From Bradyrhizobium sp. Y36 (GTDB lineage Bacteria > Pseudomonadota > Alphaproteobacteria > Rhizobiales > Xanthobacteraceae): DNA of 64,000 nt. Location of the stretch: contig NZ_NWTI01000032.1 of the NCBI RefSeq assembly GCF_002531575.1, forward strand, positions 1 through 64,000, read 5' to 3'. A program made the translations under genes and the position numbers. The stretch's first letter is position 1. Each line of letters starts with the position of its first letter. Shown piece after piece: positions 52,632 through 62,090 of this stretch. The notes under the pieces were generated by a model, which searched no databases, had not been told where the DNA came from, and saw only the letters and a program-made list of their open reading frames with translations.

Positions 52632-54023
52632 ATGAGCTACGCCACAATCAATCCGTATACCGGCGAAACTCTGAAGACCTTTCCCAGCGCGACCGATCAA
52701 GAGGTGAGCGCCGCCATCGATCGCGCGGACACAGCCTTTCGCGCCTGGCGCGAAGTCCCCATTTCGGCTCGCACCGTGGTCCTTCAAAAGGCGGCAGACA
52801 TCCTGCGGCGGGACTGCGATACCTATGCAAAGCTCCTGACGCTGGAAATGGGCAAGCTGTTTGCCGAGGCCAAGGCAGAGGTCGAGCTCTGCGCGCGCAT
52901 CTTCGAATATTACGTCAAGAACGCCGAGCAGCTGCTGCGGCCGGAGAAGCTGCCTGTGGCAGACCCGGCGGAGGGCGAGGCGATGATCGTTCACGATCCG
53001 CTCGGCGTGATCCTCGCCATCGAACCCTGGAACTTTCCCTATTACCAGATCGCGCGCATCATCGCGCCCCAGCTATCCGCCGGAAACACCATCCTGCTGA
53101 AGCACGCCTCGAACGTGCCGCAAAGCGCGGCAGCCTTCGAACGCATCATGCGTGAGGCCGGCCTGCCCGAAGGATGCTTCACCAAGCTTTACGCCACCCG
53201 TTCGCAGGTCGAGATGATCATCAACGATCCCAGGGTCCATGGTGTCGCGCTCACCGGCTCCGAGGACGCCGGCGCGATCGTCGCCGCCCAGGCCGGCAAG
53301 GCGCTGAAGAAATCCACGATGGAGCTCGGCGGTGCCGACGCGTTCGTCGTCCTCGCCGATGCCGATCTGGAAAAGACCGTCAAATGGGCCGTGTTCGGCC
53401 GGCACTGGAACGGCGGCCAGGTCTGCGTTTCCTCCAAGCGCATGATCATCGTGGATGCCGTGTACGACGAATTCCTGGCGCGCTATCGCAAGGGTGTCGC
53501 CGCGCTGAAGGCCGGCGACCCCTTCGATTCCGAGACGACGCTGGCGCCGCTCTCGTCGCAACACGCCGCCGACGAGATCAGGGACAGGATCCAGCAGGCC
53601 GTCAAGCAGGGCGCGAAGGCCGAGGAAGTCGGTCCGTCCGTGCCGAACCAGGGCGCGTTCGTGCAGCCCACCATCCTCACCGAGGTGAACGAGGACAACC
53701 CGGCCCGCTATTGGGAATTCTTTGGCCCGGTCTCCATGCTGTTCCGCGCCAGGGACGAGGCCGACGCCGTGCGCATCGCAAACGACTCTCCCTTCGGCCT
53801 CGGCGGCTCAGTGTTCACGTCGGACACGAAGCACGGCGCGGAAGTCGCGCGAAAGATCTCGACCGGCATGGTGTTCGTCAATCACCCGACCAAGGTGGAA
53901 GCGGACCTGCCCTTCGGCGGCATCAAGCGATCAGGCTATGGCCGCGAGCTGCTCGGGCTCGGGCTCAAGGAGTTCGTCAACCACAAGCTGATCGACGTCG
54001 TCGATATCGACGCCCGCTTCTGA
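52632..54023 (+). CDS. NAD(P)+-dependent succinate-semialdehyde dehydrogenase (Sad-like)
   Basis: A 463-residue aldehyde dehydrogenase. The general base Glu231 (MELGGAD) and nucleophile Cys265 (GGQVCVSSKR) stand 34 residues apart as expected; EPWNFPYYQ is the cofactor loop and FGGIKRSGYGRELLGLGLKEF the C-terminal motif of the Sad branch. It converts succinate semialdehyde or a similar semialdehyde to the acid. ATG 52632 is preceded by AAAAGGA. No partner transaminase is present, so the source aldehyde is not shown by context. Confidence 0.85.
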   Translation: MSYATINPYTGETLKTFPSATDQEVSAAIDRADTAFRAWREVPISARTVVLQKAADILRRDCDTYAKLLTLEMGKLFAEAKAEVELCARIFEYYVKNAEQLLRPEKLPVADPAEGEAMIVHDPLGVILAIEPWNFPYYQIARIIAPQLSAGNTILLKHASNVPQSAAAFERIMREAGLPEGCFTKLYATRSQVEMIINDPRVHGVALTGSEDAGAIVAAQAGKALKKSTMELGGADAFVVLADADLEKTVKWAVFGRHWNGGQVCVSSKRMIIVDAVYDEFLARYRKGVAALKAGDPFDSETTLAPLSSQHAADEIRDRIQQAVKQGAKAEEVGPSVPNQGAFVQPTILTEVNEDNPARYWEFFGPVSMLFRARDEADAVRIANDSPFGLGGSVFTSDTKHGAEVARKISTGMVFVNHPTKVEADLPFGGIKRSGYGRELLGLGLKEFVNHKLIDVVDIDARF

Positions 54024-54084
54024 TCGACGACACAAATGCGGGGAGCGCGCCGAGACGGCCCGCCCCCCGCATCCTTGATTGCGA

Positions 54085-56091
54085 TCAGCGCCCGTTCGGC
54101 TTGCGATCCGCTCGCGGCGCCTCGTCCTTCAGCCGCTCCAGCGCGTCGGGCATCATGCGACCGAACATCGAGCTCAGCATCGCGGTCGGGATCAGGCCGG
54201 CGTTGCTGCTCTCCTGGCCCTGCCCGCCGGACATCAGGAATTGCGGCACCAGCGGCTGGTTGATCTTGGTCAGAGCTTCCGCAAACTTCGCGAAGTTCTG
54301 CTCGGCCAGCCTGAACTCGGGGCCGCCATAAGCGTCGACGGCGAGTTTCGTCGCCTGGGCGTTGGCGGTGCCGACGGCCAGCATGCGATCGGCTTCGCCC
54401 TGGCCCTCCAGCCGTGACTGCTGACCGACCGCGGCCGCGGTCACCTTCCGGGTCTCGGCATCCTTTTGCGCGCGGGCGAGTGCGGCTGCGCCCTCGTTCT
54501 CGTTCACCTTGATCTGGATGAGCGATTGCGTCAGCGCCGACTGTGCCGCCGCCGTCGCCTTGGCCTCGTTGAGCGTGCGCTCCTGCACCGCGGCCTTCTC
54601 CTGCTCCCGGTAGGTCTCGATCTGCTCGCGCGCGATCTGGCGCGAACGAAGCTGGATCAGGATGTTCTCAATGGTGTGATCGCCGTTCGCGGCGCGCGGC
54701 GTGCCGATCAGTACCTCCTGAAGGTCGAGCGAGTAGCTCTCGAACTTCGCCTTCATCTGCGCCGCCGATTCCTCCTGGATTTGTGCCCTGTTCTGGAGCA
54801 GTTCGATCAGGGTCATCTTTTGCGCGATGTTCTTGAAGAACGCGCTGACCATCGGGTCGAGCGTTTGCTCGACCAGCTTCTTCACGTCGCCGAAGCGCTG
54901 GATGATCATCGGCGCCTTCTTGTAGTCGATGTGCATCACCACCGAGAGCGGCAGCGTCGGCTCGAACGCGTCCCGTGTGATCAGCGAGATCTCCGACAGG
55001 TTCTCGTCCAGCTTCATCGCGCCGACCTCGCCGCGCACCCATTTCAGGATGAAATTCACCGTCGGGATGATCTCGATCTTGCCGGCATAGGTATTGAACG
55101 CGTATTTGCCGGGCAGCAGCGGGTCCTTCCAGACGCCGCGGCCACCGTTGATGACCAGTTCGCCATGGCGATACTGCTCGCCCGACACGTCGTCGCTGTG
55201 CGGACCGGTGTAGAAGATGACGACACCGACATTACCGACCGGGATCACCGTCTTCGGCACCGCCTCGACGGTCGCGAACAGGCGATTGATGTACCAGGTG
55301 CCCTCGACGATGACCTGGAGCTGCCGGCCACGATAGCCGCCGGCCCGCAGGAATTGCTCGGGCTCCTGGAAGTTGTTGTGGAAGGTCTCCCAGTCGCGCA
55401 GATCGACGCCGACCTCGGGCGCAATGATCTCGCCCGGCGGCAGCGACGGGCCGTCATGCACGGTGACGACGCCGACGAGGTCGTGGTCCGCCGCGAGCAC
55501 GACCGGCGCAAAGCCCCAGCGCTCGGCGATGGTGAGCTGCATGGCGTCGAGCACGCCGCGCTCCTGCTCGCTGAGGGCATGGCCGTAGACGCGGTCATCG
55601 GTGATGATCGCGAACTGCGTCGTGTTGATCGCATAAGTGCCCTCACGCAGGACTTTTCGCTGCGGACCCTTCTGCCCGCCGCCGAGCAGGAAGCGCCGCG
55701 CGTCCTGGAAATCCGACCTGTCGTCGCTGTCGTTGGCGCCGAGCACCTGCGAGGCGCCAAGCGGCGCGCCGTCGCGCGCGAACACATAGGCGATCTTGCC
55801 CTGCCCGACCGTGACCAGATCCGATTTGTGAATCCGGTACATGAACGGAAAGAACACGTGCAGACCACCGCGCAGCACTTCCGGCTCGTAGCCTGCCTCG
55901 CCGTTCAGCGCGATGAAGCCGCTGTCGATCGAGCCCTTCGTCGACCACAGCTTCTCGACGATGCCGACTTGGTTGTTCGGAATGTAACGAAAGATATTGG
56001 CCAACCGCAGCACGATCGCGAACGCGATCGCTGCCGCCGCCCACAGCGCCGGCTGGATCAGCCAGGCGCCATTGAAACCATTGAGGTCCAT
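54085..56091 (-). CDS. SPFH/band-7 (flotillin-like) membrane protein
   Basis: From ATG 56091 the product is 668 residues. One N-terminal membrane helix (PALWAAAAIAFAIVLRLANIF), then a long SPFH region from IPNNQVGIVEKLWSTKGSI through VVMHIDYKKAPMIIQRFGDVKKLVEQTL. A coiled coil rich in Glu, Ala and Lys follows (REQEKAAVQERTLNEAKATAAAQ and onward, positions near 54610-54430), and a Met/Gly-rich tail. Flotillin-like proteins scaffold membrane microdomains; no NfeD-type partner gene is adjacent, unlike in many operons. The gene is larger than typical flotillins of about 500 residues. Confidence 0.82.
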   Translation of the reverse strand: MDLNGFNGAWLIQPALWAAAAIAFAIVLRLANIFRYIPNNQVGIVEKLWSTKGSIDSGFIALNGEAGYEPEVLRGGLHVFFPFMYRIHKSDLVTVGQGKIAYVFARDGAPLGASQVLGANDSDDRSDFQDARRFLLGGGQKGPQRKVLREGTYAINTTQFAIITDDRVYGHALSEQERGVLDAMQLTIAERWGFAPVVLAADHDLVGVVTVHDGPSLPPGEIIAPEVGVDLRDWETFHNNFQEPEQFLRAGGYRGRQLQVIVEGTWYINRLFATVEAVPKTVIPVGNVGVVIFYTGPHSDDVSGEQYRHGELVINGGRGVWKDPLLPGKYAFNTYAGKIEIIPTVNFILKWVRGEVGAMKLDENLSEISLITRDAFEPTLPLSVVMHIDYKKAPMIIQRFGDVKKLVEQTLDPMVSAFFKNIAQKMTLIELLQNRAQIQEESAAQMKAKFESYSLDLQEVLIGTPRAANGDHTIENILIQLRSRQIAREQIETYREQEKAAVQERTLNEAKATAAAQSALTQSLIQIKVNENEGAAALARAQKDAETRKVTAAAVGQQSRLEGQGEADRMLAVGTANAQATKLAVDAYGGPEFRLAEQNFAKFAEALTKINQPLVPQFLMSGGQGQESSNAGLIPTAMLSSMFGRMMPDALERLKDEAPRADRKPNGR

Positions 56092-56280
56092 AGTCTTCTC
56101 CACAATTCGCAACTGGGCGGCTTGGGTTAACCAAAGCCACACCCCAGAATTGCGGAGGGCGAGATGTGAATACGGCCCGTGCTCTGCAAGCACGATGGCG
56201 CGCAAAGCAGTGACGATCTTTTTTTATTCGCCACTTGACGAGCGGCAAAATGGGGAGAACCGCCGGCGACGTAACGCGCC

Positions 56281-56724
56281 TTATTTCGTGAACGTCTGCG
56301 CGACCCTGCGGGAGCGAAGCAGGTACGTGATCCAGACCGCGGCACTGATCGCACCGACGATCGTTTGTCCGATCTGTTGAGGTTCGATGATGAAAAAATC
56401 GCTGAAGGGACGGTTCAGGGCGGCGGAAGAGAACGATGCGACCAGGAGGAGATCGACGAGCGGCATCAGCACCGCGCAGATCGCTTGTACGACGAAGAAG
56501 GCCGGGAAGCGGTGGGAATGCATGAACATGAGCACCGTCGTCCAGATCACGAAGCCGATCATGGCGGCATTGATCAGCATCTCGCTCCAGATCACCGCCG
56601 GCGCGTAGGTCCAGACCTCGTCAGAGATCGACTGCACATATTGTCCGACGTTGAAGACCCGGCGCAGGATGCCCATCACCTGGCCGAACGCAAGAAGCGC
56701 GAGCCAGCCGCTGATGCCGGTCAT
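56281..56724 (-). CDS. DUF2569-family membrane protein
   Basis: A 147-residue protein with four hydrophobic helices; the start GISGWLALLAFGQVMGILR and the end WITYLLRSRRVAQTFTK match the DUF2569 pattern. Its ATG 56724 overlaps the stop of the GYF_2 gene as ATGA. Upstream of the ATG this frame stays open with plausible protein sequence (EDAAAFKDIQPE), so a GYF_2-DUF2569 fusion split by a frameshift is possible. Function unknown. Confidence 0.7.
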   Translation of the reverse strand: MTGISGWLALLAFGQVMGILRRVFNVGQYVQSISDEVWTYAPAVIWSEMLINAAMIGFVIWTTVLMFMHSHRFPAFFVVQAICAVLMPLVDLLLVASFSSAALNRPFSDFFIIEPQQIGQTIVGAISAAVWITYLLRSRRVAQTFTK

Positions 56725-57002
56725 CTCGGGCTGGATGTCCTTGAAGGCCGCAGCGTCTTCGCGGGGACGGCAGGCTCGCGAACGGTGTCGATCGCCGGCG
56801 GTGCCGGGTCTGGCGGTTGCGGTCGAAGAAGCTGCTCGGCAATCTCGCGCACCTCAGCAACCGGCTTCCAGCTCTCCAGCCCCTCCCGCCAGACCAGCAC
56901 GCGCTGCCAATCCGCAATGCGAGCCAGTAGCGGAAGCAGCTCCGAAACCGGCATCGGGCCGCGCTTCTGCAGACCTTCCGCGTAGAACCACAAATCCGCC
57001 AT
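56721..57002 (-). CDS. GYF_2-domain protein
   Basis: A 93-residue protein. Residues about 4-58 form a GYF_2 domain (LWFYAEGLQKRGPMPVSELL and VLVWREGLESWKPVAEVREI), a Pro-peptide-binding fold seen at the N-terminus of many bacterial membrane proteins. A Pro-rich linker (RPQPPDPAPPAID) follows and the frame stops at the DUF2569 start. Probably one functional unit with that gene, by coupling or as a split fusion. Confidence 0.65.
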   Translation of the reverse strand: MADLWFYAEGLQKRGPMPVSELLPLLARIADWQRVLVWREGLESWKPVAEVREIAEQLLRPQPPDPAPPAIDTVREPAVPAKTLRPSRTSSPR

Positions 57003-57119
57003 GCAACGCCCCTCTACACCCGCCGCATTCTAGCCGGCTATCGGCACACGTCACGATAGAAGTCGATTGAAGGGGGCTACCAGCGCCGCGCCCGTGGCGA
57101 CGCAGAAGTCTCGGAAAAA

Positions 57120-57196
<77 letters not shown>

Positions 57197-57295
57197 GCGG
57201 AACCCGCAGAGCGGGTTGCCTGGAGCTGTACATATCAAAGCGAGGGCCGAATCGGAAGCCCTTGCCGCGATCAATGCGGACGTCCGCCGGCGAAC

Positions 57296-58252
57296 TTACG
57301 CCTTGATATTGTTATCTTTCACCACCTTGCCCCAATAGGCGACCTGCTTGTCGAAGAAGGTCTTGAAGGCGGCGCCGTCCTGGAGCAGCAGCGTCATGTG
57401 CTGGGTCTCCTTCAGTTGGGTGGCGGTCGCGGGCTCGCTCAGGATTTCCTTGGACGCTGCCGCGAAGGCTGCGACGACGTCAGGCGGCGTGCCGGCGGGC
57501 GCGAAAATGCCCCACCAGGCCAGCGTCTCGAAATCGGGAAAGCCCGCCTCGATCGCGGTCTGGGTATCGGGCAGGGTCGGCAGCCGCTCGCGGCCGAGCT
57601 GCAGGACCGGATGCAGCATGTTGGTGCCGAGCTGGGCGGCGACCAGCGCGGCCGATCCCGCGATGAGATCGACATGGCCGCCGAGCACGTCGTTCATCGC
57701 CGGTCCGCCGCCGCGATAGGGCACGTGCATGATCTCGACGCCGGCCTTGCTGCCGAGCACGGTCATGGCGAGATGGCCGAGCGTGCCGATGCCGACCGAG
57801 GCGTATTTCACCGCGCCCGGCGTCGCCTTGCAGGCCGCCACCACGTCGGCAAAGCTCTTGTAGGGCCGACCGGCGCCGGCCGCGATCACGTAAGGCGCGG
57901 TGCCGATCAGCAGCACCGGCATCAGCTCGCGCTCGACGTCCACCGGCGGTTTGTCGAGGATCGACGGAATCACCGCGTGGGAATCGAAGGTGACCAGGAA
58001 CGAGGTGCCATCGGCCGGGCTCTTGGCAACCTGTGCAGCTCCAAGCGCGCCGGCCGCGCCGGATTTGTTCTCGACCACGACGATGCGATTGAGTTTTGTC
58101 TGCAGGCTGGCCTGCAGGAGCCGCGCCATCGCATCGGTCGAGCCGCCCGGCGGAAACGGCACGACCAGCGTGATCTTGCCGGCCTGCGCCATGGCCGGCG
58201 TCAGCGCGAGAATGGCCGGCGCGGCCAGCAGCGTCCGTCGTGTGATCGTCAT
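57296..58252 (-). CDS. Tripartite tricarboxylate transporter substrate-binding protein (TctC/Bug family)
   Basis: From ATG 58252 the product is 318 residues with signal peptide TRRTLLAAPAILALTPAMAQA. Bug-family motifs: VPFPPGGSTDAMARLL near the mature start, GAAGALGAAQVAKSPADGTSF, and HVPYRGGGPAMNDVLGGHVDL. The membrane partners TctA/TctB are not encoded here, so it is an orphan receptor. Last gene of an operon with an acyl-CoA synthetase, an RraA-like protein and a cupin, suggesting it captures the acid the operon degrades. Confidence 0.87.
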   Translation of the reverse strand: MTITRRTLLAAPAILALTPAMAQAGKITLVVPFPPGGSTDAMARLLQASLQTKLNRIVVVENKSGAAGALGAAQVAKSPADGTSFLVTFDSHAVIPSILDKPPVDVERELMPVLLIGTAPYVIAAGAGRPYKSFADVVAACKATPGAVKYASVGIGTLGHLAMTVLGSKAGVEIMHVPYRGGGPAMNDVLGGHVDLIAGSAALVAAQLGTNMLHPVLQLGRERLPTLPDTQTAIEAGFPDFETLAWWGIFAPAGTPPDVVAAFAAASKEILSEPATATQLKETQHMTLLLQDGAAFKTFFDKQVAYWGKVVKDNNIKA

Positions 58253-58299
58253 GGTCCCCTCCCTTTTGTTTTCAGCGCCTGGCTTTTGCTCTTTGGCGC

Positions 58300-58671
58300 C
58301 TAGGTCGTGCCGAAGCCCGACCCTGCTTTTCTGTATTCTGGCCGAGGCGGACTGAAGATGTCCAGCACCCGGGCGCCATCGGGGCCGGCGCGCATGGTGT
58401 GCGGCACATTGCCCGGGGTGCGCCAGAAATCGCCCTTCTTCACGGCAATCTCCTCGTCGCCCTGGACGCGGATGGCCGAGCCGTCGAGCAGCACGCCCCA
58501 TTGCTCTTCGGGATGGTGGTGCAGCGTGCCTTGCGCATGCGGCGCCAACGTCACCACCGACAGCATCGCCTGCTCGCCGGAGAAGATGCGCGTGGTCACT
58601 CCCGCCGCGAGCTCGCGGAACAAGCCGTCGGCGGGATTGTCGATGTTGTGGAATTCGTCCTTCTGGCTCAA
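58300..58671 (-). CDS. Single-domain cupin protein
   Basis: A 123-residue cupin. Metal ligands in GTLHHHPEEQWGVLLDGSAI (two His and a Glu) and later in GNVPHTMRAG (His) are intact. Small stand-alone cupins often act as isomerases, dioxygenases or sensors; the reaction is unknown. It lies 28 bases after the RraA-like gene and 47 before the tctC-like gene in the same operon. Confidence 0.8.
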   Translation of the reverse strand: MSQKDEFHNIDNPADGLFRELAAGVTTRIFSGEQAMLSVVTLAPHAQGTLHHHPEEQWGVLLDGSAIRVQGDEEIAVKKGDFWRTPGNVPHTMRAGPDGARVLDIFSPPRPEYRKAGSGFGTT

Positions 58672-58699
58672 ATCGTCCTCCCTTTGCGTCTCGTTGCGA

Positions 58700-59338
58700 T
58701 CAGGATTTGCCGTAGGAGCCCTGATAGCGGCCCTCGCGGATCGCCTTCATGGTCTCCTCTTCGCGCGCGACCTGGGCGCGCACGGCTTCCAGCAGCGCCG
58801 CCGCGCCGGCGGCAGGAAACGACACCACGCCGTCCTCGTCGCCGACGACGATGTCGCCGGGGGAAATCACGCTGCCGCCGACGGTGACAGGCACGTTGAT
58901 CTCGCCGGGGCCGTTCTTGTAGGGGCCGCGATGGATCACCGCGCGGGCGTAGCAGGGAAAGTCGTCGGCCGCGAAGGCCGCGACGTCGCGGATCGCGCCG
59001 TCGATGACGTAGCCTTCGGCTTTGCGCCATTGCGCGATGTTCTTCATGATCTCGCCGACCAGCGCGCGGGTCTCGTCGCCGCCGCCGTCGACCACGATCA
59101 CGTCGCCGGGGCCGACCAGCTCGAGCGCGCGGTGGATGGCGAGATTGTCGCCGGGACGGGTGCGCACGGTGAAGGCCGTCCCGATCAGCTTGGCGCCGCG
59201 ATGATAAGGCCGCAGCCCCACCGCGCCCGGCAACCGGGCGAGATTGTCTGATATGACAGAGGTCGGCGCACCGCGAAAGCCCGCGATGATCTCGGCCGGC
59301 GGCTTCGGCACGCTGTTCGCTGCGATGGTGATCGTCAT
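58700..59338 (-). CDS. RraA-family protein, probable 4-hydroxy-4-methyl-2-oxoglutarate/CHA aldolase-type enzyme
   Basis: From ATG 59338 the product is 212 residues; a TTG two codons earlier is too close to the AAGGA. The RraA fold is shown by SVISDNLARLPGAVGLRPYHRG, IVVDGGGDETRALVGE and AEGYVIDGAIRDVAAF, the last including the Asp-Arg pair used for metal and pyruvate chemistry in HMG/CHA aldolases. In a catabolic operon a pyruvate aldolase or oxaloacetate decarboxylase role is more likely than RNase E regulation. Confidence 0.78.
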   Translation of the reverse strand: MTITIAANSVPKPPAEIIAGFRGAPTSVISDNLARLPGAVGLRPYHRGAKLIGTAFTVRTRPGDNLAIHRALELVGPGDVIVVDGGGDETRALVGEIMKNIAQWRKAEGYVIDGAIRDVAAFAADDFPCYARAVIHRGPYKNGPGEINVPVTVGGSVISPGDIVVGDEDGVVSFPAAGAAALLEAVRAQVAREEETMKAIREGRYQGSYGKS

Positions 59339-59359
59339 GTCCAAAAATCCTTCCGTCGA

Positions 59360-60877
59360 TTAGTCGGCGTGCGCCCGCGCCTTCGCCGGCATGATCCGGA
59401 AGGCGCGCCCCTCCTTCATCCACGCCGCGCGTTCGTCGCGCAATAGTGTTCTGCGAACCTTGCCTGAATCGTCGCGCGGCGGGGCGCTGACGATCTCGAA
59501 GCTTTCGGGGTGCTTGTAGCGGCTGAGCCGGTCCTTCAGGAAATCCGCCATGCCGTCGGCGATCGTCTGGCCATCCGTATCCGCTTCCGCTTCGATGATG
59601 GCGTGCACGCGCTGGCCCAATTCCGGATCGGGCAATCCGACCACCACGCAGGAGCGTACGCCGGGCGCCTCGGAGACGGCCGCCTCGACCTCGGCCGGAT
59701 AGATGTTGGCGCCGCCGCGCAGCACCATGTCGGCGAGGCGGTCGCCGAGATAGAGATAGCCCTCCGCGTCCAGCCTGCCGATATCGCCGAGCGATTCCCA
59801 ACCGTCGCTGCGGCGCTTCGGCTCGGCGCCGAGATAATGATAGGTGGCGTCCTTGCCGTCATTGTTGAGGAAATAGATCTCGCCGGTCTCGCCCGGCGCG
59901 ACGTCCTTGCCGTCCTCGCCGATGATGCGTAAGCGCGCCATCTCGCCGATCTTGCCGACCGAGCCTTTGTGCGTCAGCCATTCCGTGCCCGAGATGATGC
60001 AGGAGCCCTGCCGCTCGGTGCCCCCGTAAAGCTCCCAGATCCGCTCGGGCCCGAGCCAGGCGATCCAGTTCTCCTTCAGCCAGGGCGGCATCGGTGCAGC
60101 CATATGGAAGACGGTCCGCAGGCTCGACAGATCGTAGGCGTTGCGCACGTGCTCCGGCAGCGCCCAGATCCGGTGCATCATGGTCGGCACGAAATTGACC
60201 CATTGCACGCGCTCGCGTTCGATCTGCCGCAGCGTCTCCTCGGCGTCGAACCTGACGAGGCCGGTGAGCTTGCCGCCGGTGAACAGCGCGTAATGCGACA
60301 CGATGAACGGCGCGTTGTGGTAGAGCGGGCCGGGATTGAGCAGCGAGACGCCGAAGGGAATGCTGAGCGGCGGCGCCGCGACGGTGTCGGTCACCGCCGG
60401 CTGGTGATCGAGAATCACTTTCGGCCGCCCGGTCGAGCCGCCTGACGTCATCGCCTTCCAGTAGCGCGCGACCGGCGGGTTGAGCGGCTCGTCCGAAAAA
60501 CCTTGCGGCATGAAGTCGGCGGGCAGACGGTTCGGCGCGTTCCAGTCGGCCTCACCGCCGACCACGAGCGCGGGCTTGAGGATGTCGAGCACCGCGGCGG
60601 CTTCGCCGCGCGGCAGCCGCCAGGACAGCGAGGTCGGCGTCGCGCCGCACTTCCACACCGCGAAGGTGGTCTCGAAGAACGCATTGCCGTTCGGCAAGCC
60701 GATCGCGACGAAGTCGCCGGGCTTGACGCCCTTGGCCATGAACGCCCGCGCGCGCCGATTGGCGCCGCGCTCGAGCGCGTCCCATGTCAGCTTGTCCTGT
60801 CCATGCTGGACGGCGATCGCGCCTTGCGGTTTACGCTCAGCGTACCAGCGCGGCACGTCGGACAGGGGCAGCAGCAT
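59360..60877 (-). CDS. AMP-dependent acyl-CoA synthetase/ligase
   Basis: From ATG 60877 the product is 505 residues. Adenylation motifs: MTSGGSTGRPKVILDHQ (residues about 143-159), ELYGGTERQGSCIISG, SLGDIGRLDAEGYLYLGDR and the catalytic lysine in DDSGKVRRTLL. It makes a CoA thioester of an unknown acid. First gene of the operon with the RraA-like, cupin and TctC-like genes (22-48 base gaps). Confidence 0.83.
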   Translation of the reverse strand: MLLPLSDVPRWYAERKPQGAIAVQHGQDKLTWDALERGANRRARAFMAKGVKPGDFVAIGLPNGNAFFETTFAVWKCGATPTSLSWRLPRGEAAAVLDILKPALVVGGEADWNAPNRLPADFMPQGFSDEPLNPPVARYWKAMTSGGSTGRPKVILDHQPAVTDTVAAPPLSIPFGVSLLNPGPLYHNAPFIVSHYALFTGGKLTGLVRFDAEETLRQIERERVQWVNFVPTMMHRIWALPEHVRNAYDLSSLRTVFHMAAPMPPWLKENWIAWLGPERIWELYGGTERQGSCIISGTEWLTHKGSVGKIGEMARLRIIGEDGKDVAPGETGEIYFLNNDGKDATYHYLGAEPKRRSDGWESLGDIGRLDAEGYLYLGDRLADMVLRGGANIYPAEVEAAVSEAPGVRSCVVVGLPDPELGQRVHAIIEAEADTDGQTIADGMADFLKDRLSRYKHPESFEIVSAPPRDDSGKVRRTLLRDERAAWMKEGRAFRIMPAKARAHAD

Positions 60878-61119
60878 CGGGCGTTTCCACTTCGTCTTCT
60901 TGGCGTATTTCTTGGCGTCGCCCCGAGTGAGGCGCTCGCGGGGCGAAGTGTAGCAACAGGCCAGCGCAGCGCTGTGACTCCCGCGCCACGTCAAGCACAA
61001 AATGTCAGCATTGCAGCCATGAAATTCCCGGGTTCCACGGGTGACAAGCCGGCGATAAAGAGGCAAAAATCCGGCTCGACTCAGTTCGGGTTGAGTTTGG
61101 CAAGGAATGCTCTCGTAGA

Positions 61120-61740
61120 ATGTCGTCAGTGATTGCATTGCGTCGTGCGGCGCTGTTTCTCGTGGCCGCAGCAGGACCTCTTCTGCTGACGCATACGCAT
61201 GCCCAGGCGCAGTGGTGGAAACGCGCGCCGGTCGATTTCGAGGAGTGTGCGGACGCTGCCGAGAAAGCCGCGACCAAGGCCGAGAAGACATCCGCGCTTG
61301 CCGACTGCAACGCCAAGTTCGCCGGCCGCCGCAAGGCCGGCGGCGGGTATTCCTATTACGACTTCCTGCAGGACCGCACCTTCGACATCGCCGGCCCCAA
61401 CCCGACGCCGGAGGAGCAGAAGAAGATCGACGCAGCCTATACCGCCTATCTCGCCAAGGAGCGCCGCAGCAACGAAGCGGCCGAGGCCATGGCACGGCAG
61501 CAGCGCGAGCAGCAGGAACAGCAGGTGCAACGGCTCCAGCAGGTCGCGCTCAGGACCGATGTCGAGCGCGTGCCGGTGCCGGTCGAGCGACCGAAGGTGC
61601 AGCAGACCGTCGGCCAGCGGAAGGGCACGCCCTGCACCAAGGGCTCCTTCTCCTGCGAATGGCCGCGGCTGTCGGAAGGCCTGAACGACCTGAAGAAGCT
61701 GTTCAACCCGACGCCGTCCAAGCCGGCGAAGAAGAGCTGA
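61120..61740 (+). CDS. Secreted protein with Gln/Arg-rich coiled coil, unknown function
   Basis: A 206-residue protein. The signal peptide (AALFLVAAAGPLLL) ends near AQAQ. Two Cys (EECADAAEK, ALADCNAKF) follow, then GGGYSYYDFLQDRTFDIAGP, a Glu/Gln-rich helix around REQQEQQVQRLQQVA, and a C-terminal Cys pair in GTPCTKGSFSCEWP. I recognise no family. A palindromic repeat follows. Confidence 0.7.
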   Translation: MSSVIALRRAALFLVAAAGPLLLTHTHAQAQWWKRAPVDFEECADAAEKAATKAEKTSALADCNAKFAGRRKAGGGYSYYDFLQDRTFDIAGPNPTPEEQKKIDAAYTAYLAKERRSNEAAEAMARQQREQQEQQVQRLQQVALRTDVERVPVPVERPKVQQTVGQRKGTPCTKGSFSCEWPRLSEGLNDLKKLFNPTPSKPAKKS

Positions 61741-61756
61741 CGTCACGAGCTCCGCC

Positions 61757-61828
61757 GTCGTCCCGGACAAGCGTAACTCTCGACAACGCGAAGCGCTGTT
61801 GAGAGTGGAGCGCCGATCCGGGACGACG
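61757..61828. repeat. Palindromic repeat
   Basis: GTCGTCCCGGACAAGCG at 61757 mirrors the CGCCGATCCGGGACGAC end at 61828, with CTCTCAACA-type pairing (CTCTCGACAACGC/GCTGTTGAGAG) inside. Shares ends with the repeats at 26362 and 36535. Confidence 0.6.
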
Positions 61829-61863
61829 ACTGGGGATGTCGCACCACCTGCGCAGGCAACGCG

Positions 61864-62079
61864 TCAGCTCTTGTGCTTCTTCTTGCCGTGCTTCGGTTTG
61901 GCCACCGGCGCATCCACCGGCGCCGTTGTCGCCGGCGAGGTGCCCAACTGCGACCGGCTCTCCTGCAAGCGCCGGTCATAGCCGGGCGAGGTCACGACCG
62001 TCGGCGGTCTGGCGTCGGCGAGCGTCGAGGCGCCGCAGAGCGCGGCGAGCGCGAGGGCGATCTTCAGGCAATGCTTCAT
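61864..62079 (-). CDS. Small secreted Lys-rich-tailed protein
   Basis: From ATG 62079 the product is 71 residues. A signal peptide (LKIALALAALCGASTL) ends near ADARP; the tail is strongly basic (KPKHGKKKHKS). Alternative in-frame ATGs exist at 62094 and 62091-proximal positions overlapping the end of the upstream reductase gene, so the two are likely co-transcribed. No function is assignable. Confidence 0.62.
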   Translation of the reverse strand: MKHCLKIALALAALCGASTLADARPPTVVTSPGYDRRLQESRSQLGTSPATTAPVDAPVAKPKHGKKKHKS

Positions 62080-62090
62080 GGCAGGCTCCA

